Source: Streptomyces lanatus
Lineage (GTDB): Bacteria; Actinomycetota; Actinomycetes; Streptomycetales; Streptomycetaceae
Direction: 5' to 3'
Assembly (NCBI RefSeq): GCF_014655715.1
Contig: NZ_BNBM01000002.1
Location: forward strand, 186,001 to 250,000
DNA length: 64,000 bases
In this document: one piece after another, positions 36,404 through 44,699 of the stretch
How positions within the stretch are numbered: the first letter of the stretch is position 1
How the letters are laid out: every line of letters begins with the position of its first letter
Translations under genes and position numbers: made by a program
The notes under the pieces: generated by a model
Told to the model about the DNA's origin: nothing
Databases searched by the model: none
The model's input: only the letters and a program-made list of their open reading frames with translations

Positions 36404-37537
36404 CTACGCATACTCGCCGCCATAGCCGGAGTCGTCCCATCCGCCGTCCACGTCACCCGGGTGACCGTCGAGGTCACCCGGCCGGCCGTCGGGGTCCACC
36501 TCGTCGGCAACGGACCGGTCGGCCGACCAGTCAGGGGGCACGGCGTCCGGCCCTGTGACCTCATCGATGGCGAATTCCAAGGCTTTCTCCCCGGCGAAGT
36601 AGGGGACCAGCCCGGCGCCCCGTCGACCGCTCGCTCTGCCTCCCTCCCCTGTCGCACCGCCCCCGCCGTCGCCCCTCCCAGGGAGACGGAGCCCCGGTGT
36701 GCTGACCAGCGCCTGGAAGAGCCCCACGGCATTGCGCGTGGCGTACTGCCGCCAGGCGCCGCGGGCGATCCGCGTTCCGGCGGCACGGTCCAGCGTGCGC
36801 TTGCGTTCATCGGCGAAGTCGCTGATCCCACGGATGATCAGCAGCTCGACCCCGCCCCTGCTGTTGTAGAACGTGCGGGCGACGCCGCCGCCCTCCATCT
36901 CCACCGCGGCCAGTCGCCGATTGCGGCTCTTGAGCCACCGGGCGAAAGGCTCGGCGGCGACCACCACATCGCCGGACGCTATGGGCAGCACGTGATACCT
37001 CGGTGCGTCCGAGACCAGCCCGCCGGGCAGCCCGGCCTGCTGCCTGCGCTCGTCCGCCTCCCGCTGCCACGACTGGTGGAGCACCTGCCCCTCCGACCTG
37101 AAACGGAACTCCCTGACGTACGCGAGCATGTCGGCGCTGATGTTCCAGGGGGTGCCGGCGTGGGCGAACTCGTACACGTCTGCCGCGCCCGGTACGGGTT
37201 CGGCCTTCACACCGGTGAGGTACTCCTCCACGCCCTGGGCGATCACCACGTCTCCCAGCTTCAGGTCGTCGTCGAGCGCCCCGGCGATGCCGATCAGGGC
37301 GAGCATCCGCACCTTGAACCTGTTGAGCAGGTCCGCGGCGACGAGAGTCGCCGAAGCAAGCCCCATGTCGTGCTGCACGGCCGCCACACCACGCAGTCGC
37401 GTACCCGGGATGTCGAAGGGGTGGAAGTACCGCCCCTCCTCGATGACCGGCTCATCGAACGACATGGCCTCGCGGGCGTACTCGAACTCCTCAGCGAGCG
37501 GAAAGATCAAACCGATGTCGTAAGGGCTGTGTCCCAT
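36404..37537 (-). CDS. Purine-nucleosidase/phosphorylase-superfamily protein with acidic tail
   Basis: A 377-residue protein with a phosphorylase-superfamily domain over about residues 5-270. IGIAGALDDDLKLGDVVIAQ is the substrate loop, VEMEGGGVARTF the Met-Glu motif that binds ribose, and RGISDFADE carries the catalytic Asp. This resembles MTA/SAH nucleosidase and the PNP_UDP domains found as effector parts in conflict proteins. The last 90 residues are low-complexity, Gly/Arg-rich then strongly acidic with a repeated PGDLDGH/PGDVDGG unit. A good AGGAGG site precedes the ATG. It converges with the dynamin operon and could act with it, though shared transcription is not possible. Confidence 0.82.
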   Translation of the reverse strand: MGHSPYDIGLIFPLAEEFEYAREAMSFDEPVIEEGRYFHPFDIPGTRLRGVAAVQHDMGLASATLVAADLLNRFKVRMLALIGIAGALDDDLKLGDVVIAQGVEEYLTGVKAEPVPGAADVYEFAHAGTPWNISADMLAYVREFRFRSEGQVLHQSWQREADERRQQAGLPGGLVSDAPRYHVLPIASGDVVVAAEPFARWLKSRNRRLAAVEMEGGGVARTFYNSRGGVELLIIRGISDFADERKRTLDRAAGTRIARGAWRQYATRNAVGLFQALVSTPGLRLPGRGDGGGGATGEGGRASGRRGAGLVPYFAGEKALEFAIDEVTGPDAVPPDWSADRSVADEVDPDGRPGDLDGHPGDVDGGWDDSGYGGEYA

Positions 37538-37773
37538 CGCGGCCTCCTATCGACCGAAGAATCCGATTCTCCTCCTCAACTCCCGCTTTTCACCCCATAC
37601 TTGACAGAAAGAGTGCCGCCTCCCCGGACCCGAAGGCGACCAGCTGCCGGGAGCACGGCAGGGCCGAACGGCCCAGGCGCATGCGACCCTACGTCCTCCC
37701 CCTGGGACCCACTCGCCCCTCCTGCGGCCCGCCCACGGATGCGACGGTGGGATGTGGGAAGGCGGTGAGTGAG

Positions 37774-38544
37774 ATGAGACCGCTGACACTCCCCCTGGTG
37801 GTGGGCGTCGACGGATCGGATCCGAGTCTGCGGGCGGTCGACCGGGCGGTGGACGAAGCCGCGCGCACCGGTCTGCCGCTGCCGAGCACATCATCGCCTC
37901 GGCGGCCGAGCGTGCCGTACGGCGCGATCCGAAGGTGAAGGTGACGACCGGCATCGTCCCCGAGGAGCCGATCCGTGCCCTGCTGCACGAGGCCCACAAC
38001 GCCGGAGCCCTGGTGACGGGCGGTCTGGGCCGCGGCGAGCTGAAGGGGCTGCTCCTCGGGTCGGTCGGCCTGGGTGTCGCCGCCCGCGCGCACTGCCCGG
38101 TGATCGTGGTCCGCGGCGACGACGCCGCCCTGGCGGGGCCTGCACCGGCGGGTCCTGCTCGGCGCGGGGAATCCGACGAGCGCCGGCCGCGGCGTGCACT
38201 TCGCCTTCCGCTCGGCCGAGGCACGCGGGTGCGCACTCGATGCCGTACGCGCCTGGAGCTGGTCCGCGCAGGAGGGCGCAGGCACACACGAGAAGCGAGC
38301 GGCGGCGCGGCTCGATGACCTCCTAGGGGAGGCCGAAGCCGAACATCCCACCGTCCCCGTACGCCGTACGACCATCGAGGGCCCGCCCGGCCACATCCTC
38401 GTGGCCCGCTCGTCCACGGCCGACCTCGTGGTCATCGGCGCCCGCCACAGGCACGGCCACTTCGGTCTGCAGCTGGGCCGGACCAGCCACACGCTGCTGC
38501 ATCATGCGCGGTGCCCGGTCGCGGTGGTGCCGCAACTGGCATGA
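37774..38544 (+). pseudogene. Broken tandem universal stress protein gene
   Basis: Three ORF pieces in different frames add up to a two-domain UspA protein. The first (from ATG 37774) gives LVVGVDGSDPSLRAVDRAVDEAARTGLPL, then at about 37880 the reading jumps to another frame that begins AEHIIASAAERAVRR. Much of the first domain's middle is missing, so a deletion with frameshift is likely. A second lesion near 38139-38142 looks like one extra base: skipping it restores LHRRVLLGAGNPTSAGRGVHFAF. The third piece ends with GARHRHGHFGLQLG and CPVAVVPQLA, a normal Usp C-terminus. Two independent lesions make a sequencing error unlikely. Confidence 0.8.
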
Positions 38545-38556
38545 CCGCGAGCCAGG

Positions 38557-38907
38557 TCAGGTCGGGTCCTCCCCCGCTTCCGCCGCCGCCATCAGCGCCG
38601 TCTCGTACACGTCGACGACCTGCTCCACGGTGCGGTCGGTGCACTTCGCCAGGTCGGCGACCGCGGCGACCGCCCAGTTCGCCAACGACAGTGCGAAGGC
38701 GAGCAGTTCGTCCTCGCCGCGGGCGCGCTTGACCCCCAGCAGATAGGCGAGGTTGAGATAGGGCACGAGGTCGGGTTCGGCGACCTGTGCCCCGCTCTTC
38801 CGCACCATTTCGATCGTGGTCTGCGTCGCCTCCGCCCGCAGCGGCAGCAACCGCTCCCGTTCGGCCTGGACCTCGGCGATGACCCATTGGCGCTCGTGCT
38901 TGTCCAC
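38557..38907 (-). CDS. Small helical protein of unknown function
   Basis: A 116-residue protein. GTG 38907 is chosen because GGGAGG lies six bases upstream; the longer ORF start at 38988 has no ribosome site. The product is almost wholly helical and charged at its N-terminus (VDKHERQWVIAEVQAERERLLPLRAE), with a hydrophobic middle helix (LLAFALSLANWAVAAVADLA). I do not recognise the family. It converges on the broken Usp gene. Confidence 0.65.
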   Translation of the reverse strand: MDKHERQWVIAEVQAERERLLPLRAEATQTTIEMVRKSGAQVAEPDLVPYLNLAYLLGVKRARGEDELLAFALSLANWAVAAVADLAKCTDRTVEQVVDVYETALMAAAEAGEDPT

Positions 38908-39046
38908 GCTGTTCCTCCCGGACGTCGTCCCACCCAATGTGGCCGACCGGAAGCGTTCTGACATCCCGACCGAGTCCAACTGCGCCATCGGTTAGGCCTT
39001 TTACGGACGGACGGCCCATGCCCGGCCGTACGTTCGTACGGCCTTC

Positions 39047-40279
39047 TCAAGGCTCCCGGCGATGCCCCAGCCGACCGCCGCCGAACATGCCGGACCCGTC
39101 CGCCCGCTTCCACCAGACCTCCAGTGCCGACTGGTCCAGCGAGTGCCAGTCCGGGGTCTGTTGGACCAGTGCGCGTCCCAGTCGGCGGCCGAGGTCGACG
39201 ATGCCGTGGCCGGCCGCGGCGCGGGCGTTGTCGTAGGCGTCGAGGGCGTCGGGCCAGGCCGTGGCGGTGGTCAGGGCGGACTCCAGGGCCGTGGCGTCCT
39301 GGAGCGCCTTGACCGCGCCCGCCCCGGTGTGCGGTCGGGCGACGGTCGCCGCGTCACCCAGCAGCGCGAGCGCGCCCGCGGTGTAGCGGGGTGCCGTGAA
39401 GTCGTACATCGGCTGGACGAAGAGTTCATCCGGCGTCGTCAGACGGACCAACGCGCCCCAGTACGGCGGCAGCAGGTGCTCGGCGATGTGCGCCAGTCGC
39501 GTGTGCAGGCACTCCGTCACCTGGCCGGGCGGGAGGCTTGTCGGGGCGTCGACGGGCAGTTCGAGGTCCGGGGGCGGGGTGGCGTACAGGACCCAGTTGA
39601 CGCGGTGGCCGCCGGCGCCGTCCGGGATGCGGTAGATGATGACGTGGCCGCCGGGGAAGACGACGTACACGCCGTCCTCGGCCGCCCACCGGTCCGGGTC
39701 GGTGAGCCGGGCGGCCGGGAAGGCACCGCGCCAGGCGAGATAGCCCGCGTACTGGGGCCGTACGTCGGGGAACGCCGCCGCACGCACCACCGAGCGATAG
39801 CCGTCCGCCCCCACGACCAGGTCATGGCGGTCGGAGCCGTGCTCCGTCTCCACCACCGCCCCACCACCACCCGGCACCGGTGCCACCCGCCGCACCCGCT
39901 CACTCGTCCGGAACTCCACCGTCGCCGGCAGCCGGCGGCGCAGCTCCCGCCAGAGCGGCCCCCAGGTGTACATGCGGAAGGGGAAGGGCATGACGCCGAT
40001 CTCCCGCCCGAGCGGCCCCGCACCGTCATCGCTGTCGTCACGTACGTACCAACGCCGACGCACGACCTGCACCCACGGCACACCCGCGTCCAGATAACCG
40101 GCCGACTCCAGCTCCGCGTACCGTCCGTCGTGCACCGCGACCCCGACGCCCCGGTCCGCGAGCCGGCCCGCCGCCTGCTCGTACACCGTGATCTCACCGG
40201 CACCGCCACGGTGCGCCGCGAGCGCCGCGGCACATCCCCCGACACTGCCCCCGACGATGGCAACCCTGCCTCCGCGCAT
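39047..40279 (-). CDS. FAD-dependent aromatic-hydroxylase-type monooxygenase
   Basis: A 410-residue flavoprotein of the p-hydroxybenzoate hydroxylase class. The N-terminal dinucleotide motif VAIVGGSVGGCAAA (GxGxxG), the middle LVVGADGYRSVVR (DG motif) and LLGDAATVARPHTGAGAVKALQDA (GD motif) are all intact. Typical members insert one oxygen into an aromatic or related substrate with NAD(P)H. The GGAGG ribosome site four bases before the second of two adjacent ATGs decides the start. No pathway neighbours identify the substrate. Confidence 0.85.
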   Translation of the reverse strand: MRGGRVAIVGGSVGGCAAALAAHRGGAGEITVYEQAAGRLADRGVGVAVHDGRYAELESAGYLDAGVPWVQVVRRRWYVRDDSDDGAGPLGREIGVMPFPFRMYTWGPLWRELRRRLPATVEFRTSERVRRVAPVPGGGGAVVETEHGSDRHDLVVGADGYRSVVRAAAFPDVRPQYAGYLAWRGAFPAARLTDPDRWAAEDGVYVVFPGGHVIIYRIPDGAGGHRVNWVLYATPPPDLELPVDAPTSLPPGQVTECLHTRLAHIAEHLLPPYWGALVRLTTPDELFVQPMYDFTAPRYTAGALALLGDAATVARPHTGAGAVKALQDATALESALTTATAWPDALDAYDNARAAAGHGIVDLGRRLGRALVQQTPDWHSLDQSALEVWWKRADGSGMFGGGRLGHRREP

Positions 40280-40411
40280 CATTCCTCCAGGAAAGACGAT
40301 CGGCAGCGGCGATGCCCCGGGGAGGGGCAAGATCCAGACAGACGGGTGACAGTCGTCCGACGGCAGTGCGAGTGGCGGTCGGCGCGGCCTCAGCGCTGTT
40401 GAAGAGGTGCG

Positions 40412-40600
40412 GTCCCGTCCCTGTTCGTGGGCGCGTTCAACGGGGCGATAGCCCTGGGCGCCTTCGCGGGCGGCCGCGCGACGGACGGCTCCTGCACCCG
40501 GTCGGTGCTGTGGCTGGGCGGCACGCCGGCGCTGGGCGCCCTCCTGGTGACGCTGCTCGGACGGGTGCCGTCGGGGGACGGTGGCGGGTCCGAGGCGTGA
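40412..40600 (+). pseudogene. C-terminal remnant of an MFS drug-type transporter
   Basis: The frame ending with TGA at 40598-40600 encodes about 60 residues, PSLFVGAFNGAIALGAFAGG then LWLGGTPALGALLVTLL. This reads as the last two helices of a DHA1-family efflux permease (the FNxxIALGAxxGG motif is typical). It begins abruptly after a stop codon at 40400-40402 and has no start or ribosome site. The rest of the gene is absent, so it is a decay product lying between the monooxygenase and the next gene. Confidence 0.65.
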
Positions 40601-40709
40601 CAATGGGACGCTGCTCACGGGGACGGCGGCGAGCGCCCGCTGCCCATACCGTTCGACGGCGTTCGAGATCGTGGCACGATGTAGGCCATGACGACCAACC
40701 GAAAGGTCC

Positions 40710-41090
40710 ATGCCGCGTAGACGGCCAGGACACCTCCGCGCCGCCCTTCCCCTGCGGCACCGGACACGGGATGCGAGACCGGTCATCAACGGCCTCTCCC
40801 GGCACGCCCTGTCCGAGATCATCCGCCTGGAGCGCACGCGGAACTACCTGGAGCCGGGGGACATCTCCACGGCCGTACGTCTGTGGAAGGACTACGTCGG
40901 CCGCCCCGAGCGGCAACTGTGGCATGACTACGAGTGGGGCGACACACACTGGTACTGCTGCGGCAACCCCCTGGAAGCCCGCGCCCTCCTCGACACCGTG
41001 ACGCAGGCCTTGTCGCCTCGAAGCGCCCGGGAACTCAAGGCCGTCGTAAGGAGATACGACGCCGTTTGGCACAGGCCCGCTGCGCCATGA
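40710..41090 (+). CDS. Hypothetical protein with Trp/Cys-rich core
   Basis: A 126-residue ORF whose middle and end show strong Streptomyces codon bias. Recognisable blocks are SRHALSEIIRLERTRNYLEPGD, WHDYEWGDTHWYCCGNPLEA and ELKAVVRRYDAVW. GAAAGG precedes the ATG. The first 25 residues are Arg-rich with weaker codon bias, so the true start could be further in. Function unknown; no membrane or signal segments. Confidence 0.55.
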   Translation: MPRRRPGHLRAALPLRHRTRDARPVINGLSRHALSEIIRLERTRNYLEPGDISTAVRLWKDYVGRPERQLWHDYEWGDTHWYCCGNPLEARALLDTVTQALSPRSARELKAVVRRYDAVWHRPAAP

Positions 41091-41325
41091 AGGCGTCCGC
41101 CCCCCACCCTGAGACCTCATCCGCCACACCCCTTCCCGGCATCGGCGATTCGGCCACCCTCCGCCGCCCGACGAGGGCCCCAGCGCCGCGCCCCCACCCT
41201 CGCGCCCTTGCCGGGACTGGGATCGCACTCGTCCGGAATCGAGCGCGTTCGATTCCCGTGTCGCGTCGTTATGCCCTGCACGCCGAGCCATCCAGGTGCG
41301 GCCAGGCCCCCGAGGAGGGATGCAG

Positions 41326-43215
41326 GTGACCGTGACCGACACCTCGACCGAAAGCGCTGGGACACCTCCCCCACCGCCCCCGGCCACCATCGCCTTCGAG
41401 GGCAAGTTCGGCAAGAACCCGCTGGCGGGCGCCAGTTTCACGGCCATGTGCCGGCGTCTGCCCGCGGTGCTCGCGCACACGGCGCGGATGGCATGGGCCG
41501 TCGACAGGGCCGGCGTGGCACTGCTGCTCGTCTGCCAGTTGCTGACCGGGGTCGCGGCCGCCGTCGTGCTGGCGTCCACCGCACGGGCGATGACCCACAT
41601 CCTCGGCACCGGCACCGTGTCCGAACGCCTGCACGCCGCGCTGCCCGCGCTGGTCGTCGTGACGGCGGCCGCGGCCGTCGCCCGAATCAGCGGCGCCGTG
41701 TCCTCGTACGCCGACGGCCGGATCACCCCGCGGCTGACGACCGAGGCGGACATCGCCCTCGTGTCGGCCGTGTGCCGGGTGGAGTCGAGCGCGTACGGCG
41801 AGGACGGGTTCGCCGACCGGCAGGAGGCCGCCGAGATCGGCGTCACCCGCACCCGGCTGATGGTGCAGGACGCCCAGCGGTTCATGTCCGCCCTGATCCG
41901 TATGCTCGCCGCGAGCGGCGTCATCACCACCCTGCACCCGCTGATGCTGCCCCTGCTCCTCCTCGCCGTACTCCCGGCCGGCGCCGGAGCCGTACTGTCC
42001 GCGCGCGTCGACTACGAGACCCACTACCTCAACCTCGGCGACCGCAACGTCCGCTCCATGATGCGCTGGTGGGCCACCTACTCCGGCTTCGGCGACGAGG
42101 TCCGCGCCAACGGCATGACCGGCTACCTCACCTACTGGTACCGCGCCCTGTCCGACCGCATCGACCAGCGCACGCTGACCGCGGCCCCGCGCATGCTCCG
42201 CATCAACGTGTCCACGAGCGCCCTCGGCGGGATCTTCCTGCTCTGCACCTGGGCCACCCTCGCCTGGCTGGCCACCACGGGCCGCGTCGCCCTGCCCCTC
42301 GCGGCCACCGCGGTGGTCGCCGTCCAGACCACCCTGGCCGCGCTCTCCCAGTTCGTGATCTACGGCGCCGCGATGTTCCACACCTCGCTCTATCTGGCCG
42401 ACATGCGCGCGTTCCTCGACCTGGCCGGTGAACGCGCCCCCGACCGAGCGAAATCGACCATCCGTGAGCGCGTGGACGAGATCCGCCTCGACGAGGTCGT
42501 CTACCACTACCCCGGCAAGGCGGAACCGGCCGTCGCGGGCGTCTCCCTCACCCTCCGCCGCGGCGAGATCCTGGCCGTCGTCGGGGAGAACGGCTCCGGC
42601 AAGTCCACCCTGGCCAAACTCGTCACCGGCATCCTCCTCGCCGACAAGGGCCGCGTCCTGTGGGACGACACCGACCTCGCCCGGGCCGACCCCGACGCCG
42701 TATGGAAACGCACCGCACTCGTCCCGCAGAGCTTCGCCCGCTGGCCGCTGCGCACCCGCGAGAACATCACGCTCGGCCAGCCGCGCACCCACGACGACAG
42801 GGCGGTGTGGGACGTCGTCGACGCCGTGGGCATGCGCGACACCATCGAGAAGCTCCCCCGGCAGCTCGACACCCTCCTCGCCAAGGAACTCTGGGGCGGA
42901 GCCGAACTCTCCGGCGGCCAATGGCAACGCCTGGTGTGCGGCCGCGCCCTCTACCGGCAGACCCCCCTCCTCATCCTGGACGAACCGACCTCCCAGATGG
43001 ACACCCGCGGCGAACACGCCATCTTCCTGGAGATCAAGCGCATCGCGGCCGAGCGCATGACGATCGTCGTCACCCACCAACTCCAGAACACCCGCCTCGC
43101 CGACCGCATCGTCGTCATGGACAAGGGCCGCATCATCGAACAGGGCACCTACGACGACCTCACCCACGCCGGCGGCCTGTTCGCGGAACTCGTCGCCCTG
43201 GCACAGGACCGATGA
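41326..43215 (+). CDS. ABC exporter with fused membrane and ATPase domains
   Basis: A 629-residue half-transporter. An N-terminal Pro-rich cytosolic stretch is followed by about six helices (residues 50-340), then an ATPase domain with Walker A GENGSGKST, signature ELSGGQWQR, Walker B LLILDEPTSQMD and switch His in VVTHQ. The GTG at 41326 is preferred since GAGGAGGG ends six bases upstream, whereas the ATG at 41320 abuts it. It resembles single-chain exporters for peptides or lipids that work as homodimers. Two small secreted-protein genes follow directly, so it may export or protect against a peptide. Confidence 0.85.
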   Translation: MTVTDTSTESAGTPPPPPPATIAFEGKFGKNPLAGASFTAMCRRLPAVLAHTARMAWAVDRAGVALLLVCQLLTGVAAAVVLASTARAMTHILGTGTVSERLHAALPALVVVTAAAAVARISGAVSSYADGRITPRLTTEADIALVSAVCRVESSAYGEDGFADRQEAAEIGVTRTRLMVQDAQRFMSALIRMLAASGVITTLHPLMLPLLLLAVLPAGAGAVLSARVDYETHYLNLGDRNVRSMMRWWATYSGFGDEVRANGMTGYLTYWYRALSDRIDQRTLTAAPRMLRINVSTSALGGIFLLCTWATLAWLATTGRVALPLAATAVVAVQTTLAALSQFVIYGAAMFHTSLYLADMRAFLDLAGERAPDRAKSTIRERVDEIRLDEVVYHYPGKAEPAVAGVSLTLRRGEILAVVGENGSGKSTLAKLVTGILLADKGRVLWDDTDLARADPDAVWKRTALVPQSFARWPLRTRENITLGQPRTHDDRAVWDVVDAVGMRDTIEKLPRQLDTLLAKELWGGAELSGGQWQRLVCGRALYRQTPLLILDEPTSQMDTRGEHAIFLEIKRIAAERMTIVVTHQLQNTRLADRIVVMDKGRIIEQGTYDDLTHAGGLFAELVALAQDR

Positions 43216-43318
43216 CGCAACCTGAACAGTTCCAGGTGCCCCAAGTACCCACGCCCGGGAGACAGTCCTGTGTGCCGGACCGGCACACACCCACCGCGAC
43301 ACGAACCAGGAGGCTCCC

Positions 43319-43552
43319 ATGGGCGTTCGAGTGCTGCCCAGACAGATGGCCGTACTCGCGACGGCGTCCGCCGCACTCGCCCACCACCGCCGACTGGGAC
43401 AACGGCGATCCGAGCGCCGCGTACCAGGACGTCACTACATCGACCGGTCCGGCGTGGCCTACTACTCGTGCGTACCCCCGAACACCACGCACGGCTTCGG
43501 CCCCGGCCTCACAGTGACCGGCATCCGCATCGAGACCCAGCCCAACTGCTAG
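43319..43552 (+). CDS. Small secreted protein with an apparently frame-shifted middle
   Basis: A 77-codon ORF with AGGAGG five bases before its ATG. Residues 1-21 (MGVRVLPRQMAVLATASAALA) form a signal peptide. The end, HYIDRSGVAYYSCVPPN to RIETQPNC, has normal codon bias and two Cys. Codons 22-39, however, have unusually poor G/C third positions. The +1 frame over the same bases reads TTADWDNGDPSAAYQD with excellent bias. A base gained and another lost would restore a single normal protein. It could be a real compensated frameshift or a sequence error. Function unknown. Confidence 0.55.
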   Translation: MGVRVLPRQMAVLATASAALAHHRRLGQRRSERRVPGRHYIDRSGVAYYSCVPPNTTHGFGPGLTVTGIRIETQPNC

Positions 43553-43572
43553 CACGTCGACCTGGGGGAAAC

Positions 43573-43959
43573 ATGAAAAGAATCGTCGCACTCACGTCTG
43601 CCGGCGTCCTGCTGGCGTCCGGACTCACACTCGCGACAGCGGCGTCGGCCAACGCGGTCACGTGCTACGGCGGAGCCGCGAGCTACACCAAGAAGGCCAA
43701 CAAGTACATCCAGCCGCCGGATCTGCGCGGCTACTACGTCACCACGAACCGCTGCTCCGACATCAACATCAAGACCAATTCCGCGGTGGACGTGAAGGTA
43801 TGCATGAGGACCGGTCACATGACGTATGCCTGCCCGGATCGCTACACCCGGACCACAGCGGGCCAGTGGAAAGTGATCGCCTACGACATGAAGGACGGGT
43901 TCGCCTTCAACCTGTACTTCAAGAATTCCGCTGAGCACACCGGCAAGCTGGCCTTCTGA
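43573..43959 (+). CDS. Small secreted cationic protein
   Basis: A 128-residue protein with a clear signal peptide (MKRIVALTSAGVLLASGLTLATAASANA), leaving a mature part of about 100 residues. It has four Cys (VTCYGG, NRCSD, KVCMR and YACPD), likely two disulfides, and many Lys, Tyr and Thr. The pattern resembles small exported proteins common in Streptomyces; I know no function. GGGGGAA precedes the ATG. It lies 20 bp after the other small secreted protein and downstream of the ABC exporter. Confidence 0.75.
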   Translation: MKRIVALTSAGVLLASGLTLATAASANAVTCYGGAASYTKKANKYIQPPDLRGYYVTTNRCSDINIKTNSAVDVKVCMRTGHMTYACPDRYTRTTAGQWKVIAYDMKDGFAFNLYFKNSAEHTGKLAF

Positions 43960-44033
43960 GGCTGCGGGCGGGGGACGGCGGACCGCCAGAGGGGACGGCC
44001 CGCCGTACCGCGTTCATGTCGTCGGCCGATGCG

Positions 44034-44504
44034 TCACACCGGGTCGATCACCCAGCGGGACGCCGTTCCGATGGTGGGCTGGAAGACGACCTGGGCGCCG
44101 ACCGTTCCGTTCGCGTCCAGGTACTTGCCGCTCTGGCTGTGCCGGATGGACTTCTTGCTGCCGGACGTGGTCGTCCACTTCTGGTACGCGCCACCGTTGC
44201 ACTTGAAGGTGTAGACATCGGCCCCGTTGCCGTCGAGGCAGTGGCCCGACGCCGGGTTCCTGAAGACGCCGCCGGTGATCCGCCACACCTGCTTGGCGCT
44301 GCGGTCGCACTTGCCGAGGACGAGGTTGCCCTTGTCTCCCGAGATGTTCACCTGGAGGCAGGAGTTGCTGCTGTTGCCGTTGATCACCTGGTAGTTCACC
44401 GGCGCCGCCTGCGCCGAGGTCGCGCCGCCGACCAGCAGCGTCGAACCGAACGCGATCGCCGCCCCCGCGCCGGCGAGTCGGCCGAGGCTTCCCTTGAGCT
44501 CCAT
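44034..44504 (-). CDS. Secreted ricin-type beta-trefoil lectin
   Basis: A 156-residue protein: signal peptide of about 34 residues ending TSAQA, then one ricin-B-like beta-trefoil domain with the three repeats marked by QVW, QKW and SRW and the Cys pairs SSNSCLQV/LGKCDR and SGHCLDG/FKCNGG. These domains bind sugars, often galactose or xylan, usually as modules of secreted enzymes; here it stands alone. ATG 44504 is chosen for its GAGGGG site at seven bases. Confidence 0.85.
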   Translation of the reverse strand: MELKGSLGRLAGAGAAIAFGSTLLVGGATSAQAAPVNYQVINGNSSNSCLQVNISGDKGNLVLGKCDRSAKQVWRITGGVFRNPASGHCLDGNGADVYTFKCNGGAYQKWTTTSGSKKSIRHSQSGKYLDANGTVGAQVVFQPTIGTASRWVIDPV

Positions 44505-44699
44505 GACTGATCCCCTCGTTTCTGAATATCGGGATGCGCTACGGCATCCGTGCCGCCGACTACGTTGAGGGGTGGCGCCGCTCGGGTAGGGCAGTCCCGG
44601 AGGATCCCGGATCCGCTGGGCTCCTCCGCTGGATGGGCTACATTTCCGGACTGCGAGGTCCGGACGATTCCGGAGAGCGGGACGGGGGAAGCGGCGCAC

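Noticed and set aside
34751..37768. A 1005-codon plus-strand ORF over the second dynamin and nucleosidase genes
   Set aside because: Its composition is Arg/Gly-rich shadow sequence and it overlaps two well-supported genes in other frames.
41225..41275. A GTTCGATTCCC stretch resembling a tRNA T-loop
   Set aside because: The flanking five-base stems do not pair and no anticodon or acceptor arms can be drawn.
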